In this document: positions 1 through 10,740 of the stretch, one piece after another
Position numbering within the stretch: the stretch's first letter is position 1
Layout: each line of letters begins with the position of its first letter
Origin: Oopsacas minuta
Lineage: Eukaryota > Porifera > Hexactinellida > Lyssacinosida > Leucopsacidae
Direction: 5' to 3'
Length of the DNA stretch: 64,000 nt
Assembly: GCA_024704765.1 (NCBI GenBank)
Contig: JAKMXF010000177.1
Span: 186,001-250,000 of the forward strand
The notes under the pieces: model-generated
What the model saw: only the letters and a program-made list of their open reading frames with translations
What the model was told of the DNA's origin: nothing
Database searches by the model: none
Position numbers and translations under genes: made by a program

Positions 1-158
1 ATTCCTACCAGGGTATATATTGAAGCAATGCGCTGACAATTGACAATGCAACATGTTACGTACGTATATCCAATATAGTAAGTTGTATTGTGTATCAGGA
101 ATAATTTACTTGGTGTATTTACAATTACTAATCTCGAGTATGTAAAAATATGAGTTAC

Positions 159-470
159 CTTGCTTGAGAATTCTGTTCCCTGATCATGTTGGAGGATGTT
201 AGGTACACCGAACGAGAGATAAATTTCCTGTAAACAATCCAATATTTCTTTAGAAGTTTTAGTCTTGAGTGGTCGGACAATTACAAATTTACTCAGGTAG
301 CACACGATGACAAGAATGTGCTGAAATCCAAGTACAGTGCGAGACATATTGCATATGAGATCAATTCCACAATGACACCATGGTTCTTCAGGAGGAGGAA
401 TAGGTTGAAGTTCTCGTTGTGGTTGAGGAGGTAGAGCAGCAGAGGTTTGACAGTCATGGCAAGTTCGGAT
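159..470 (-). pseudogene. Integrase-core exon of a GINGER/Gypsy-type element
   Basis: On the minus strand this 312-bp block (104 codons) has no stop and is bounded by an acceptor (pyrimidine stretch ending TCTAG, 472-471) and a donor (AAG|GTAACT at 158). It starts with a CHDC zinc-binding remnant and continues into an integrase core: GIDL carries the first catalytic Asp, CYLSKF follows, and HDQGTEF carries the second Asp (HDQG where SDxG is usual). The third acidic residue would be in another exon outside the window. Families with this core are retroviral-type integrases of Gypsy retrotransposons and GINGER DNA transposons; an intron inside the core favours a DNA transposon or a domesticated gene. 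A decayed relative with the same acceptor position lies at 54859-54590. Whether this copy is expressed cannot be told from one exon. Confidence 0.6.
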
Positions 471-834
471 CTAGAACGGGAAATGATTTAATTGTCAGTT
501 CGTAGTCCAGTCTAATGTAATTTGCTACGTTCCAGATGTCCCACTAATTAGCATTCCATCCCGCTTTTTCTTCACTCAGGTTGGCAAATATGTTTATGTG
601 AAATACTCCCACTACCTATCCCAATTACTAACTACCGCAAGGGTCATTAGTTGTTAGATACATGGTTGGTTGGTTGTACCGCACAAATAGATTTCCATAT
701 GATAAAATTGTATACCGGTATACTAAATATCATCAGATCGCACAATATTAATTTTACAATAGCACAAATAAAGCTGTATACAGTAGAATAATTACAAGGT
801 GAATAACCTTGAACTATAAAATACATGCTGTTCT
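471..834. other. Non-coding stretch
   Basis: AT-rich sequence upstream of the integrase exon. The short minus-strand reading frame at 647-931 shows no family features, and I see no conserved coding or RNA structure. Confidence 0.4.
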
Positions 835-916
835 CAGACTTAACAACCCCTTTTGCAAATTTCCCTGGATTTTCAAAATTTGTAATCCAGGGATCCCTGG
901 AGGGTTGGTAAGTCTG
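835..916. mobile_element. 82-bp palindromic MITE with 6-bp duplication
   Basis: The block begins CAGACTTAACAACCC and ends GGGTTGGTAAGTCTG, an imperfect inverted repeat. It is flanked on both sides by TGTTCT (829-834 and 917-922), consistent with a target-site duplication. The left half recurs at about 54339-54400, inside the hAT-type element at 54004-54548, so this is a dispersed family. The superfamily is not decidable from such short ends. Confidence 0.55.
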
Positions 917-1264
917 TGTTCTCAGCCACATTTTCTTGGAAAATCATGTATGAAAGAAATACGTAATTTAGTAACTCACATAGGATCCAACATCATTGTA
1001 TATGCCATTCCAATCATATTTATTTCGGATTCCATCAATGGTAGTATTGATTCCAGGATGAGTGACATTGTGATAGAATCCGATAATGTTGTCAATTTCT
1101 GAGACTAGTGGAATCTCCAAATATTTCATATAGCCATTTTTCTTTCTGAAAATCTACAAGAAATTATTTTAGTTAAACTCAGAGGTTGTAGGTAGCATTG
1201 AGGGGCAGAGGAGTCCCCCTAGCGTTTTCACCCTTCTCATCTCCCTATGGTACGCAAATTTAAT

Positions 1265-1308
1265 GAGGCAACTACATATCTACCTCCTCTCAGATATGTA
1301 GTTGCCTC
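1265..1308. repeat. Perfect 17-bp hairpin
   Basis: GAGGCAACTACATATCT (1265-1281) is followed by a 10-nt loop and its exact complement (1292-1308). It is the only perfect long stem I noticed nearby. It may be the centre of a small MITE or a folded RNA; no coding gene is adjacent. Confidence 0.6.
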
Positions 1309-1843
1309 AAGATTTCTAATTATGTCCCGGAAATAAGTATAAATCAAAAATATCATTCAGGAATATACCTTCATTAGCTTATTCTCTTGAAAGTAAATCC
1401 CCTTGCACTTTCTGACAAAATTCTTCTTTCTGTAGCGATCACTCTTGATTTCTGGTGGGATAATATTCGTCTGGAGGTATCCACGAATTGCTTCATACTC
1501 TGTCGCATCCATAATGAAAAATGTCAAAAGTAAATATGTGTTAAAGTTGAAATCTAGAAATAAAGTAAAATGTTAGTGTGTGCATTCAGGAAGTCACACA
1601 TGTATAAATACGAATACTATGTGACTAGGGATGAAATGTTGATATTACTTGATTTGCAATTGCTACTTGCGGGTCAAAATCCTACGCGGGTCAGAATCCT
1701 ACGCAACAGGCCTCAATGTTAGATGATAAAATGTTTGCCAGATTTATTGTCCGCGGGGGCGCTCCTTGTCAGTGTTGCTCCGCAGGACAAACTGATGTAT
1801 CAGAGCCTGAAGTTGTAATAGCAGGCTTTCGCTTCATTACACG

Positions 1844-2580
1844 TTGACGCAAGCGATCAAAGATACTATCGCAGAGCTAACTTCGATGGAAAGGAGCTTA
1901 CAGCTTATCTTTCCCAACAACGAGCTGGAATCACTTATGAACCTGCAAGTTCAATTGAAGTCCTTCCTACTGCATCTTTACACTCATACTTACGTATTCT
2001 TGGTTGGTTTCCGAAATATAATACCGGATAGCAGCGGGAAGATGTACCTGGGGTGATCATGTAAATATTCGGACAAGCCATAAACTGATTACACAACGGA
2101 TATAAAAGTTACGAATATTCAGTTTAACCAAGGTAGAAGAAGTGGGATCACTAGCACTGGTAATTCAGCTCGTTTGTTCATTTCTGATGATCTTCCTTTT
2201 AAAACAGAGCTCTCCTTTTGAACCTCAAGAAGATGTTAAAATCAGAAATTTTTCATGCAAAAATTTCTGCTCTACTTCGTGTAAAAAATGGCTCTCAGAA
2301 CATCAATGTTAGTACCTTCAAGGTGCTATATGAAGAAATATATCTCCTTCTGTTAGGTTATTACCCCTGGGTTTCAATAACTACCACAGTGCATAACTTT
2401 CTAGCACCTACATATCAATTTATAGAACTGAATGATAATCGTGGCCTTAAGATATCCTCTGAAGGAGGTTTGGAACAGGCACATATGCTAATACGCAGCT
2501 TTAGTAAGTATCTATCGCGAAAATCAGATTTTCATTCAAAAGTGAAAAGACATATTCTCCCGAACTACGATGAAGGATAG
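1844..2580 (+). pseudogene. Relic of an uncharacterised transposon-borne protein
   Basis: Two plus-strand open stretches (1844-2056 and 2218-2580) separated by stops look like parts of one decayed protein. The second contains a segment with VHNFLAP, FIELNDNRGLK and SSEGGLEQ followed by a run ending in YLSRKSD. This arrangement (a helical segment with H-x-x-L, IELND, then S-E-x-G-L-E and an R-K block) resembles uncharacterised proteins repeated many times in invertebrate genomes and thought to be transposon-borne. I cannot assign a catalytic function. The family resemblance is from memory, so the call is moderate to weak. Confidence 0.35.
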
Positions 2581-4110
2581 CCAGTACTCAATGAGAAGTT
2601 TCGTAAGTGTCTCAAATATATGAAATGTGAAGAGGTAGGACACCAACGAGGGTGTAAAGCAAACTTAAACTGCGACAGTTCAGTATTGATTCGATTGCCA
2701 AACGCTTGCTAGAAGTCACTGATAATGTTTAACGAATGTAGTAACATTTATGATAAGTTAGATTGTATTTGTGAATCATGTGAATAATAGTTGATTAAGA
2801 CATTACATTAACATAGAAACATTTTAGCTTGACAAACCATAGTAACCAAAAGCATAGAAGGGAATGTTAGTATTATTTTGGTTTCGCTGGACTTTGCTGA
2901 ACAAATATTTATAGAATAGTTTTATATTTGATAGTGTGACATGCGTGGAATACCCTGAATAGTGCGAGAAATTGCGAGAAAGTGTTGTCCGCAACAAATT
3001 ATGGTCGCATTATTCATATTATATAACCAATAATTATGCTATATCATCACAAAGTTTAAGTATAGAAAATTAATGAAAATTCCCATAAATCAGGTTTGAG
3101 CTATAAAAGTAACATTAAAACTACACCCAGTATACGTTTGATAGTATTTTCAAGCTTGAAATTCTATTTATGGGAATTTAAGTTGGGTGAACAAAATATG
3201 ATTTCAAAAGGCCGGAAAATTAATATCATTTGGTGAGACTTTGAGATAGTACAACACTCATATAAGTTGATTCAGCTAAAAAGCAAAGATTTGGGTACAC
3301 CTACGTACATATTTCTGATCATTCTCAATATATGAATTGACAAGATTGAATTATGAAAATTTCCCCTACTGGAATCGAATAACCCACTGGTGCATTGGTA
3401 TTACATTTTATCGATATTTCATATAGACGGTATACTGATCGTTTTATATATTGACTATAAATGGAAGATGCAATAATCAACATTTCAGAAAGAATCAAAA
3501 ATGACATATTTTACAAAATTAGTGCTTAATAGAGGCATATTTTGTACATTCTTGAGATATTTTGGCATATCATGCTCAACAATTTGTTTTACATTTATTC
3601 GGACAAAAATGAGCCGTTTCAAAAATATCATAGTAACCCTGCATATTAGTGGGCCTGATTACATATCCCTGGTCTATTTTTCTGGACCAGTGCCATAGCC
3701 TTATATATATAGGTCACGGCATACTCTTAAATCAAATATTCAGGGATACTGCTCTTTCTGTTAGCATGTAATCATTTGGAGGTATATCACATGATATGGT
3801 ATTTACTCAAAGATTGGACAATCAAAGTTTTGTTTTCATATCCACAAAATCCTATTATGAAGTGTCGCAACTATTGTTGACAGCTGTAAGCTAGTGATAC
3901 TTTGGAAGCAATAATATTTCTGAAAAGATAAACTTTGATTTTGGGTAACCGCAGTTTACTGATAATGATAAATTGTATTTTCTAGAGTGACATTGATCTA
4001 TTTGCATATAATTTTTTCAAAACAAAATTTGATTTCGATGGGTCGATGACAGCGTATCATCCAGGTGCTCTATGCCATAAGCCAAAATATCAATCTCATT
4101 TTCAATACGC
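2581..4110. other. Non-coding, includes a decayed fold-back arm
   Basis: No gene seen. From about 3490 to 3605 the sequence resembles the right arm of the fold-back element at 43407-44237: it shares a run around ATATTTTACAAAAT and ends in ACATTTATTCGG. Similarity is roughly two-thirds by eye, so this is an old copy. The other arm was not located. Confidence 0.35.
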
Positions 4111-4690
4111 TTAAACCATATATTTTGAATTAAATAAGAGTATTATACGTATTTTTGGGTAAACCAATTGAAGAGCAATATTGATTAAAATAATTAGAAA
4201 TAAGGAGGGATGTGTGATAATAGCATCATCTGACTTAAGATTTCTAGGTAGTAATCGCTTTTTTGTAGGTAGGAATTTGTGCAATGTGTCCCACAAAAGT
4301 CTAGGATTGTTCTTAAGGGATCCTAAAGTATTTTGAAAGTAATATTTATTAGCACATTTTATTAGGGATGTTACTGAAAGAATTAGGTCCATCAGGCTAT
4401 ATCAGAAATCATTTGGATTGTTATATGTATCTAATATGTGAAATGTGATGGTTGTCAGATCAACTAAAACATCTTTATCAAAATGTTTATATGATCTAAG
4501 CGTGAAATCTTGAGGGTAGAGTTGACAATAGGATACCCCTTTCCATGTTTATGAACAGGATAGATGAGATAATGGTCACTAATGCCAATTGGAATGCCAC
4601 TATATTGACAAACGTGTTCAAGGATAGAGATGGTCTATAACCGTTTTGGTATTCGATATAGGACTCGATTATATTACAAATTCGTCATAG
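4111..4690 (-). pseudogene. Non-LTR retrotransposon fragment (endonuclease end to linker)
   Basis: Read on the minus strand, scattered frames give the end of an apurinic-type endonuclease: a TVIDH segment and then SDHYLIY, where S-D-H is the family's conserved catalytic triplet. A YKHFDKD block follows, then an open stretch (4392-4111) with YFQN, LGSLKNNPRLLWDTL and PTKK. This is the usual order between endonuclease and reverse transcriptase in CR1/L2/jockey-like LINEs. Reverse transcriptase itself is absent, so the copy is internally truncated or decayed. Several frame changes and stops show it is dead. Confidence 0.6.
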
Positions 4691-7079
4691 TTATGTACAG
4701 CAATCTAAAACATTCCTTTTTCGGCGATCAAGGATCTTTCTATGCTTAAATTCTATCTACGATATATGCAATTAATATAGAACTTCAGATAAACATAGAA
4801 CACTTTTATAGCTTCACACTGTATATAGTACTAATATGCGCAACCATATGTACAGTATTGACTAGGATCAAATTTCTTTTATAGGGAACGCAGCATTAGG
4901 TCGAATTTTGATGTTGTCGATAGATCGAATTTATTAATTGAATAATAAAATAATTTTGAAAACTATAAAAATGAATGAAAAGGATGAAAAAGAATGAAAA
5001 ACAGAATAATGAATGATACTAGGACGTGATAGCACTTTTTGTTTTATTAATTATAAACGGGTGTCATTGGCAGTGGATTAGGGATTTAGTTGATACCTTA
5101 TGGGTCTTGGAGTGTTTATTCGTATTATGTATCTTCGTGTTTTTGTCCGAGGGTTTATTTTATGCACTTGCGTATCTCATGGATTTGCGTGTGTCAAGGT
5201 ATGGCGTATGTTTTGTTTGCTTTTTTCCTTTTTGTGTGTTCGATTTGTTGTTCTGTTTGTTCTATGTGTTTAATTTGTTTTATGTGTTTTATTTCTTCGT
5301 TTGGTTTTCTATTTGTTTGTTTTCTGTCAGTTTGTGTCAGTTCTACAGCTTTTGGGTTTTTGTCTTTGGTAGGAGTTATGTTGTGTTTTGTCGTGTATTT
5401 TGTACTTCTGGTTCATTTTCTGTTGTCTGTTTCGCCATTTTCCTTCTTTTCGATCTTGGGTTTTGAATGATTGCAAAAACAACTACCAATGTAACGCATT
5501 TAGAGACTCTAAGATCGTCACAGATCCCTCTGACAAGTTGGATCACCTCCTGCGGAAATACTCCCATTCACTCATCCGGCTCGGACATAATGCCAAAGAG
5601 TTAAAAACTTAAATTTGGCTTTCAATTCATGCACCTCTGAATTGTATTCTTCGACCGAATGATTATGGGGTGATTAGGAGTGACTAGGTTCGATTCCTTG
5701 TTCAATATTGAGTAAATAAATCTGATGATTGTGAAACTACAAGGGCGCCTAAATTTCCATGGTTTAGAAATATGTTATTTTGAGAGACAATTACCAAGAT
5801 TGATACAATATAAACGATATTATAAGGGCAAAAATCAAGTATTTGGTGCTCGATTTTCGAAACATAGTATATAGTCAACCTTTGAGAATGTTCCTAAACA
5901 TGTTTTCACTGGAAATTACGAATATCTTAATATGGATTGACCTACAGATGGGGGAGGCCTATACTATTTTTGGAATTCGATTTACCATATTACTGATGTA
6001 TTCGCATTTTGTGGCTTTTGTATTGCACGAAAGTGATAGAAATTTGTCTATGTGACTAATAGACTTGCTTCACTGGGCTCTCGAGTCCTTTTACATTCCA
6101 GAAAGCACAAGAGGTGTGAAATATGCGAGAGTGACGTAGGATGACACAATGGTATGTAACGTTAATCCTGTATATTTTTGACACTAGATTAATTTTTCGA
6201 TATAATAATGGGTGCAAATATAGAATTGCTCCCCTCGAACTTTTCATCCGAAATATAAACACATTTATTCTAGCCTGATCGTGCTCGCTGAATGATGAAG
6301 ATTCCACTTTAGAACGTTCAAATTGGTGTACAATTGAAAAAGTTAGAGCCAAAATACATTACTAATCCAAAGTCTATGGGGGAAATTGTATTAGTCATCA
6401 AATCAATATATACATTGATTCTAGTTACTATGTAAAACCATAGCATGTGCCTACCAACATCATTGCATAGTGATGTACATTATTGAGAATCCTGAACAGG
6501 AATGCAAAGCACATAAAGATTTAAGAAAATGTTTCCAGACTTCAGCACCAACAAAATCTTGAAATACAGGTTATGTACTGTTTAGTAACAAATTGGCTAT
6601 CTGTAACAAAATTACTCCTGTTTATATAGCCAATTTGTTTTCTACCATTTTCTACCATAAAAATGTGACAGAATGCGAGAATCATAACATTTGATTTTTG
6701 GAGAAACCTATTTAAGTTTAGTGATAGTACTTTAATAACCCTATCTTCTTACTGTTATTTAACACTCACTAATGTAAGTTTCCATTGCACAAGTTTATTG
6801 TTTCCAAGTATTGTGACTGTATGATTGATAATTATAAGGAAACTATTCTATGGTTCAAACATAGGTTATAGACATAACAAGAAAATTTCGGGATCATAAG
6901 ATTGCAACACAGGATTGGGATTTGGGAAATAATCCCCCGAAGTTCAATCCCTGAGGAAAAGTACACCAGGATCCCGGGATTATAACCCCTAATTGTAACA
7001 TTGAGTTTGAAAAATCACACATAGAATATAAATCTTACTATAACTGATTGTTTCACTAGAATATAATTTGAAACAGGAA
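4691..7079. other. Non-coding; T/G-rich tract and hairpin
   Basis: No gene is supported. From about 5076 to 5470 the plus strand is strongly T- and G-rich, giving long reading frames full of Phe, Cys, Leu and Val; I treat these as composition artefacts. At about 4884-4935 a GGTCGAATTTT and GTCGATAGATCG motif matches the end of the element at 52628-53545. Near 6586-6640 a roughly 14-bp stem (AACAAATTGGCTAT and its complement) forms a hairpin. Confidence 0.4.
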
Positions 7080-7914
7080 TTAGCTAAACGACTGGATAAG
7101 CTTTTCTGTTGATTTAACAATGTTGTTAAATATTTTTTCTTTGTTCCTTCTCCTCCAACATGATTCAATAAAATGTGTTTCCAATAGATCAGGATTCGTT
7201 GTTTGTCCCTTTCTCAATCTTTCTTCACGCTTCCTAAAGAATTTTCTATCCCTTGAGTATGCACTCCTGTGTGAGAGGATCCACAAAATCCTGGGACTGA
7301 TCGATGGTGTGATGAACATATGTAATGTGCTGTAGGATGGTATATGATGCCCACTCATCAGAGTATATCGTGGTTCCAGGTAGTATACATTGTTGGATGA
7401 TTGAAAGCAGAGTTGCAGTAATACGGTCAGGCACAACTACCAAGACAGCTTTATTAGTACCCGTTTCAAACATACCAAATACCCATTTACCAGTTAGAAG
7501 CCTCCCACGATTGTATTTCCGCTTTCTGAATTTGAACTCGTCTATCTCGATAATCGTACCAGGTCTTCCGATCGGTTCGAAGTCAACAATGAAATCTCTA
7601 ATTCAGACATCTCTCATGAAGTTCTTCCAATCTACTACAGTGTTTGGACTCCAGTCTAACTGTTTCTCCAAGAACATGTGCGCCTGTAGATCCTCCGACC
7701 AGTAGTACAGAAACTTGAACATTATCGGAAAGAGTATATTAGAAGCCTCGAAAAATGAACCGTGTCGAATGGAACAGGTCTTCTTACAACATGCAACAGT
7801 ACGTCTCCAGATATAGCTCATATGCCGAGGATATGGCCCTTCAGGTATCAACTCCCTACAAGTACATCGCATTACATTAGCCAACAGGCCATACTTCCTG
7901 AACCAAGTTAGCAT
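7080..7914 (-). pseudogene. Merlin-type (ISXO2-like) transposase, broken
   Basis: The minus-strand translation runs through the features of Merlin/IS1016-type DDE transposases. First comes a short zinc-binding-like region (YIWRRTVACC) with SIRHGSFF, then RDV. One in-frame TGA near 7603 is followed without frame change by EIDEFKFRKRKYNRGR (first catalytic Asp), WVFG and SDEWASY (second Asp). A frameshift near 7260 then moves the HTQGIE motif (third acidic residue) into another frame, and the tail with LLETHF and SCWRRRN (7200-7100) follows. Cut-and-paste transposition would be its ancestral role. With one nonsense codon and at least one frameshift it is inactive. Terminal inverted repeats were not found. 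Confidence 0.8.
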
Positions 7915-8702
7915 CGCGTTATCAAATTGTGCCGTCGGAATTACCTACTCAATTTTCAATTTGCTGAGATTTCAGGAACTATATACGGTAAAATTGTGCG
8001 CTCATTTCTCAATTACCTATGCATTCTGCCTTTCTTGTATATATATTGAGAATCATAACCTTAGCACAATACAAGATGTTGATCAAATATTTAATGGTTA
8101 TAATACCACAACAACGATAATACAGTTTAACCACTACTGATTTGCATACCTATAACCATTTATAGTATCTTTGGTCAACGGATGTAGGGGTTCATTTGGG
8201 CGTTCCCCTCCACCAAATTTTATATAGTGATCTATAATTCTGAGGCCTCTCAAGTTTCGGGGTGCCCTCACCCCAAATTTTATAACTTATCCTATATTTG
8301 GATCGCCCTCGATATTTGGGGGTTCCCCTCCCCAAATTAATATTGTGATTTATTGTTCAGTTTGAAGTTTTACCATTCTTTTCAATATGGAGAGTTTTCC
8401 CTATAAACTATACATGTACAACCCACTTTCTTGTTATCAAAATTTCAACTACCAGATGTTTTCTATAAATATATAATGAGAAATACGTACAGTGTATTAT
8501 GAAACTCTAAATAGCATAGTGATTGAAATGTTGTAAATATGTTCAACAAATGTCTGAATTGTATTCAACAAAGAAAAGTCTTAGCAATTACTGAAACAAT
8601 TGGTTCATAATGGTAGCAGTCATTATGGGGTAGATATTGAGAGAGCTTGAAATGTTCTTTCCTCTGTTAGGACTGAAACCTTTGTGAGAAAATTTCTGTC
8701 AT
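7915..8702. other. Non-coding with tandem repeat
   Basis: Apart from the short tandem array at 8181-8343 I see no features. The lack of recognisable Merlin ends here suggests the 5' flank of that transposon has been lost. Confidence 0.4.
8181..8343. repeat. About 60-bp tandem repeat, three diverged units
   Basis: Three units share a core like TTCCCCTCCCCAAATTTTATA with a TTTGGGGG-type stretch before it. Spacing is about 58-66 bp. Units are diverged from each other, so the array is old or not under homogenisation. Confidence 0.6.
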
Positions 8703-9008
8703 TCTTAATCCTTGAAGACAAAAATATCTGTTTCTAACCATATTGCAGAAGAAAATAATTCAACATCTAGCCCAAACTGTTGTTGCTGACATATTTGTCT
8801 TAGAAAAATATTCACTAATCATTTGGTCATGTTTTATCTCACCATATTTACCACATAGGGAAGATGTACTCATAAAGGATAATAATTTCTTGCCAACTAG
8901 CTCATGTACATCTTCATTTGCTGATAACCGCCAAGCAAGTGCCCTGAATAGGGAGTTTCCATCTGCAATTATTGATATTTTATCTTCAGGAATGCAATCA
9001 TCAAACAT
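8703..9008 (-). pseudogene. OTU-type cysteine protease domain relic, catalytic Cys to Ser
   Basis: The minus-strand frame 9008-8760 contains ADGNSLFRALAW, the signature of OTU deubiquitinases (usually D-G-N-C-L-F-R-A), but with TCC (Ser) at the catalytic Cys. After VWA one extra base shifts the frame; in the new frame DVELF and LETDIFVF follow to 8713, matching the C-terminal half of an OTU fold. OTU domains occur both in host deubiquitinases and as passengers in eukaryotic transposons. The neighbouring mobile elements favour the latter. The fragment has no upstream domain and no intact end, and the palindrome of the MULE element begins directly beside it. Confidence 0.65.
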
Positions 9009-9033
9009 GAATTTTTGAGGAATTATCCCTACA

Positions 9034-9527
9034 TATGGAAGTTCATCCTCTCTCTCAAGCGTGAGCAGGGCCTAGTAGAGGTGCGGCATACTAACTACCT
9101 TGTTGGCAAGTCACCAACCAAACGGAGGCGGTCCCAACAGAGTGAGCAAGCGTTGAAGACTCTAGTTCGTGAATATTATTCTCCAGATCGTTCTAAAATG
9201 GAGTTCTTGCAGGGTGTAGCACATCATTTCAGCTGAGAGCCGATTAATATGTTAATCAAAGTATTATCTAGCCCTCAAATACATTGATTAGAGATAATAC
9301 TTTGATTAACATATTAATCGGCTCTCAGACTGAAATGATGTGCTACGCCCTGCAAGAACTCCATTTTAGAACGATCTGGAGAATAATATTCACGAACTAG
9401 AGTCTTCAACGCTTCCTCACTCTGTTGGGACCGCCTCCGTTTGGTTGGTGACTTGCCAACAAGGTAGTTAGTATGCCGCACCTCCACTAGGCCCTGCTCA
9501 CGCTTGAGGGAGAGGATGAACTTCCAT
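9034..9527. repeat. About 0.5-kb near-perfect palindrome at MULE 3' end
   Basis: Left arm about 9034-9269, spacer 9270-9291 (22 nt), right arm 9292 to about 9527. By eye the arms differ at about five substitutions and one indel. The right arm is the 3' end of the MULE transposase gene; the left arm is an inverted copy of it, so the plus strand at 9015-9236 reproduces the transposase C-terminus. The innermost part (GAGAGCCGATTAATATG and on) is AT-rich and non-coding. This looks like a recent inverted duplication or a fold-back end. Confidence 0.85.
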
Positions 9528-10740
9528 ATGGTGGGGTGATGGCAGCCGACAGTGGTATTGAAGCTGCAGTGCCATGCCTCTACGGCGCTGGTTGTACGGG
9601 GGAGTCCTAAGGGCGTGCCGATGTGGTTGTTCCACAGGTGAATAGGGTACGTCGCCGCTACATGGTATCCGGTGACCAAGTGTGCGGCCGATATACGTCC
9701 TCTCAAAGTAGTCGACTTGTTCGCCTATCTCAGGCGTAAGGGGGAGGTCCATTGCCACTTGATCAAACAGATCGGGTACGTCTGCTGGTCGGGCAAAAGC
9801 AAGGGCTGGTATCCTCCGGATGCGCATATCCAACTCTTCGTCATGTGTGTAGACAGACTGCAGCCCTACAGACTGCACATGTCGCCAGATATTCTGTGTG
9901 AGGTGGAAGAAGCAGCACTTCACTACTGTGCTAGGCCAGATATGCTCAAAGCTGGTAATCGCGCACTTCTCAAAGTCCAGAAGCATCTGTTGAGGCTGGG
10001 CAAGTGGACACAGTAGGCGGATCTGTTCCCACATCCTCAGGTAGGCAGCCTCCGTCTTGTGGGCAGTAGCACGAACAGGCTCGGTAACAGATGACCGGTC
10101 TTCATAGGATCATCTCCTCCACGGAGTTCATGCACCACATACACCTGGGCGAAGAGGGGAGATGCAGTCTTGAAGGTGCCATCAGCTAGCCAGATCTTGC
10201 TTCGCTGCAGCATCCCGAGGTTGTGTTGTGTCCCGAAGACGAGGAATCTGTGTACATCGTCTGCACCAGAGTCGTAGAGTAAGAACTGTTCTCCCTTGGC
10301 TGTCTGCTGGTAGACTGCTGGTAGAGCTAGCTCTGCTAGAGTGGTAGGCTGTACTGGCGCTGCAAGGACACTAGCACGTTGGCGTTGTATTGTCCGCTTC
10401 AGGCTGTCCAGCTTGGGTAGTTTAGCAGCAGTACCCTCTGATGCTGTTTGCAAACTCTCTCCCACTATGTGGTGTGTGCTATCCTGGGACTCCCGCGCTT
10501 TCCTCTTGATGCCCAGCTTCGTCTCGCAACAGCTCACAGCCTGCTCGTCAGGCGCATGAGTATGTTCACTCGTGCGCTTTACTATCTCGGTATCTTGGGT
10601 GTGAATTCTTGCCTTACAAGTTCCCCTCTCCTCGCACTGCCAGTGCACCACATCTCCAATCCTCTTCTGTACAGTGTACACGTAGGCTCCTCTGTTCGTC
10701 CTGATCAACCTGAATGGTTGATCAGAAGGAGGCTCTGCCC
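9310..10740 (-). pseudogene. FLYWCH-MULE transposase, two frameshifts
   Basis: Three minus-strand frames join into one Mutator-like transposase. Near 10720-10550 there is a FLYWCH-type zinc finger (W-x-C, C, then H-T-H). At about 10185 LADGTFK gives the first catalytic Asp. A frameshift near 10060 leads to LLDFEKCAI (second Asp) and CCFFHLTQNIWR. Another near 9695 leads to TTSAVEAWH, the motif with the third acidic residue, then the C-terminal helix region to about 9314. Base composition is far richer in G and C than the surrounding sequence, as expected of a fairly recent arrival with its own composition. Only two frame breaks in about 1.4 kb also suggest youth. Terminal inverted repeats beyond the palindrome are not apparent. 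Confidence 0.85.

Noticed and set aside
5026-5470. Long plus-strand reading frames rich in Phe, Cys and Leu
   Set aside because: They follow a T/G-rich tract, overlap in two frames and show no domain pattern; a composition artefact.
5685-5705. GGTTCGATTCC resembling a tRNA B box
   Set aside because: No acceptor stem, A box or cloverleaf could be drawn around it.
9015-9236. Plus-strand ORF as a separate gene
   Set aside because: It is the inverted copy of the MULE transposase C-terminus in the palindrome.
9672-10016. Plus-strand ORF opposite the MULE
   Set aside because: Antisense shadow of the GC-rich transposase; no motif of its own. The same applies to plus-strand frames at 10341-10744.
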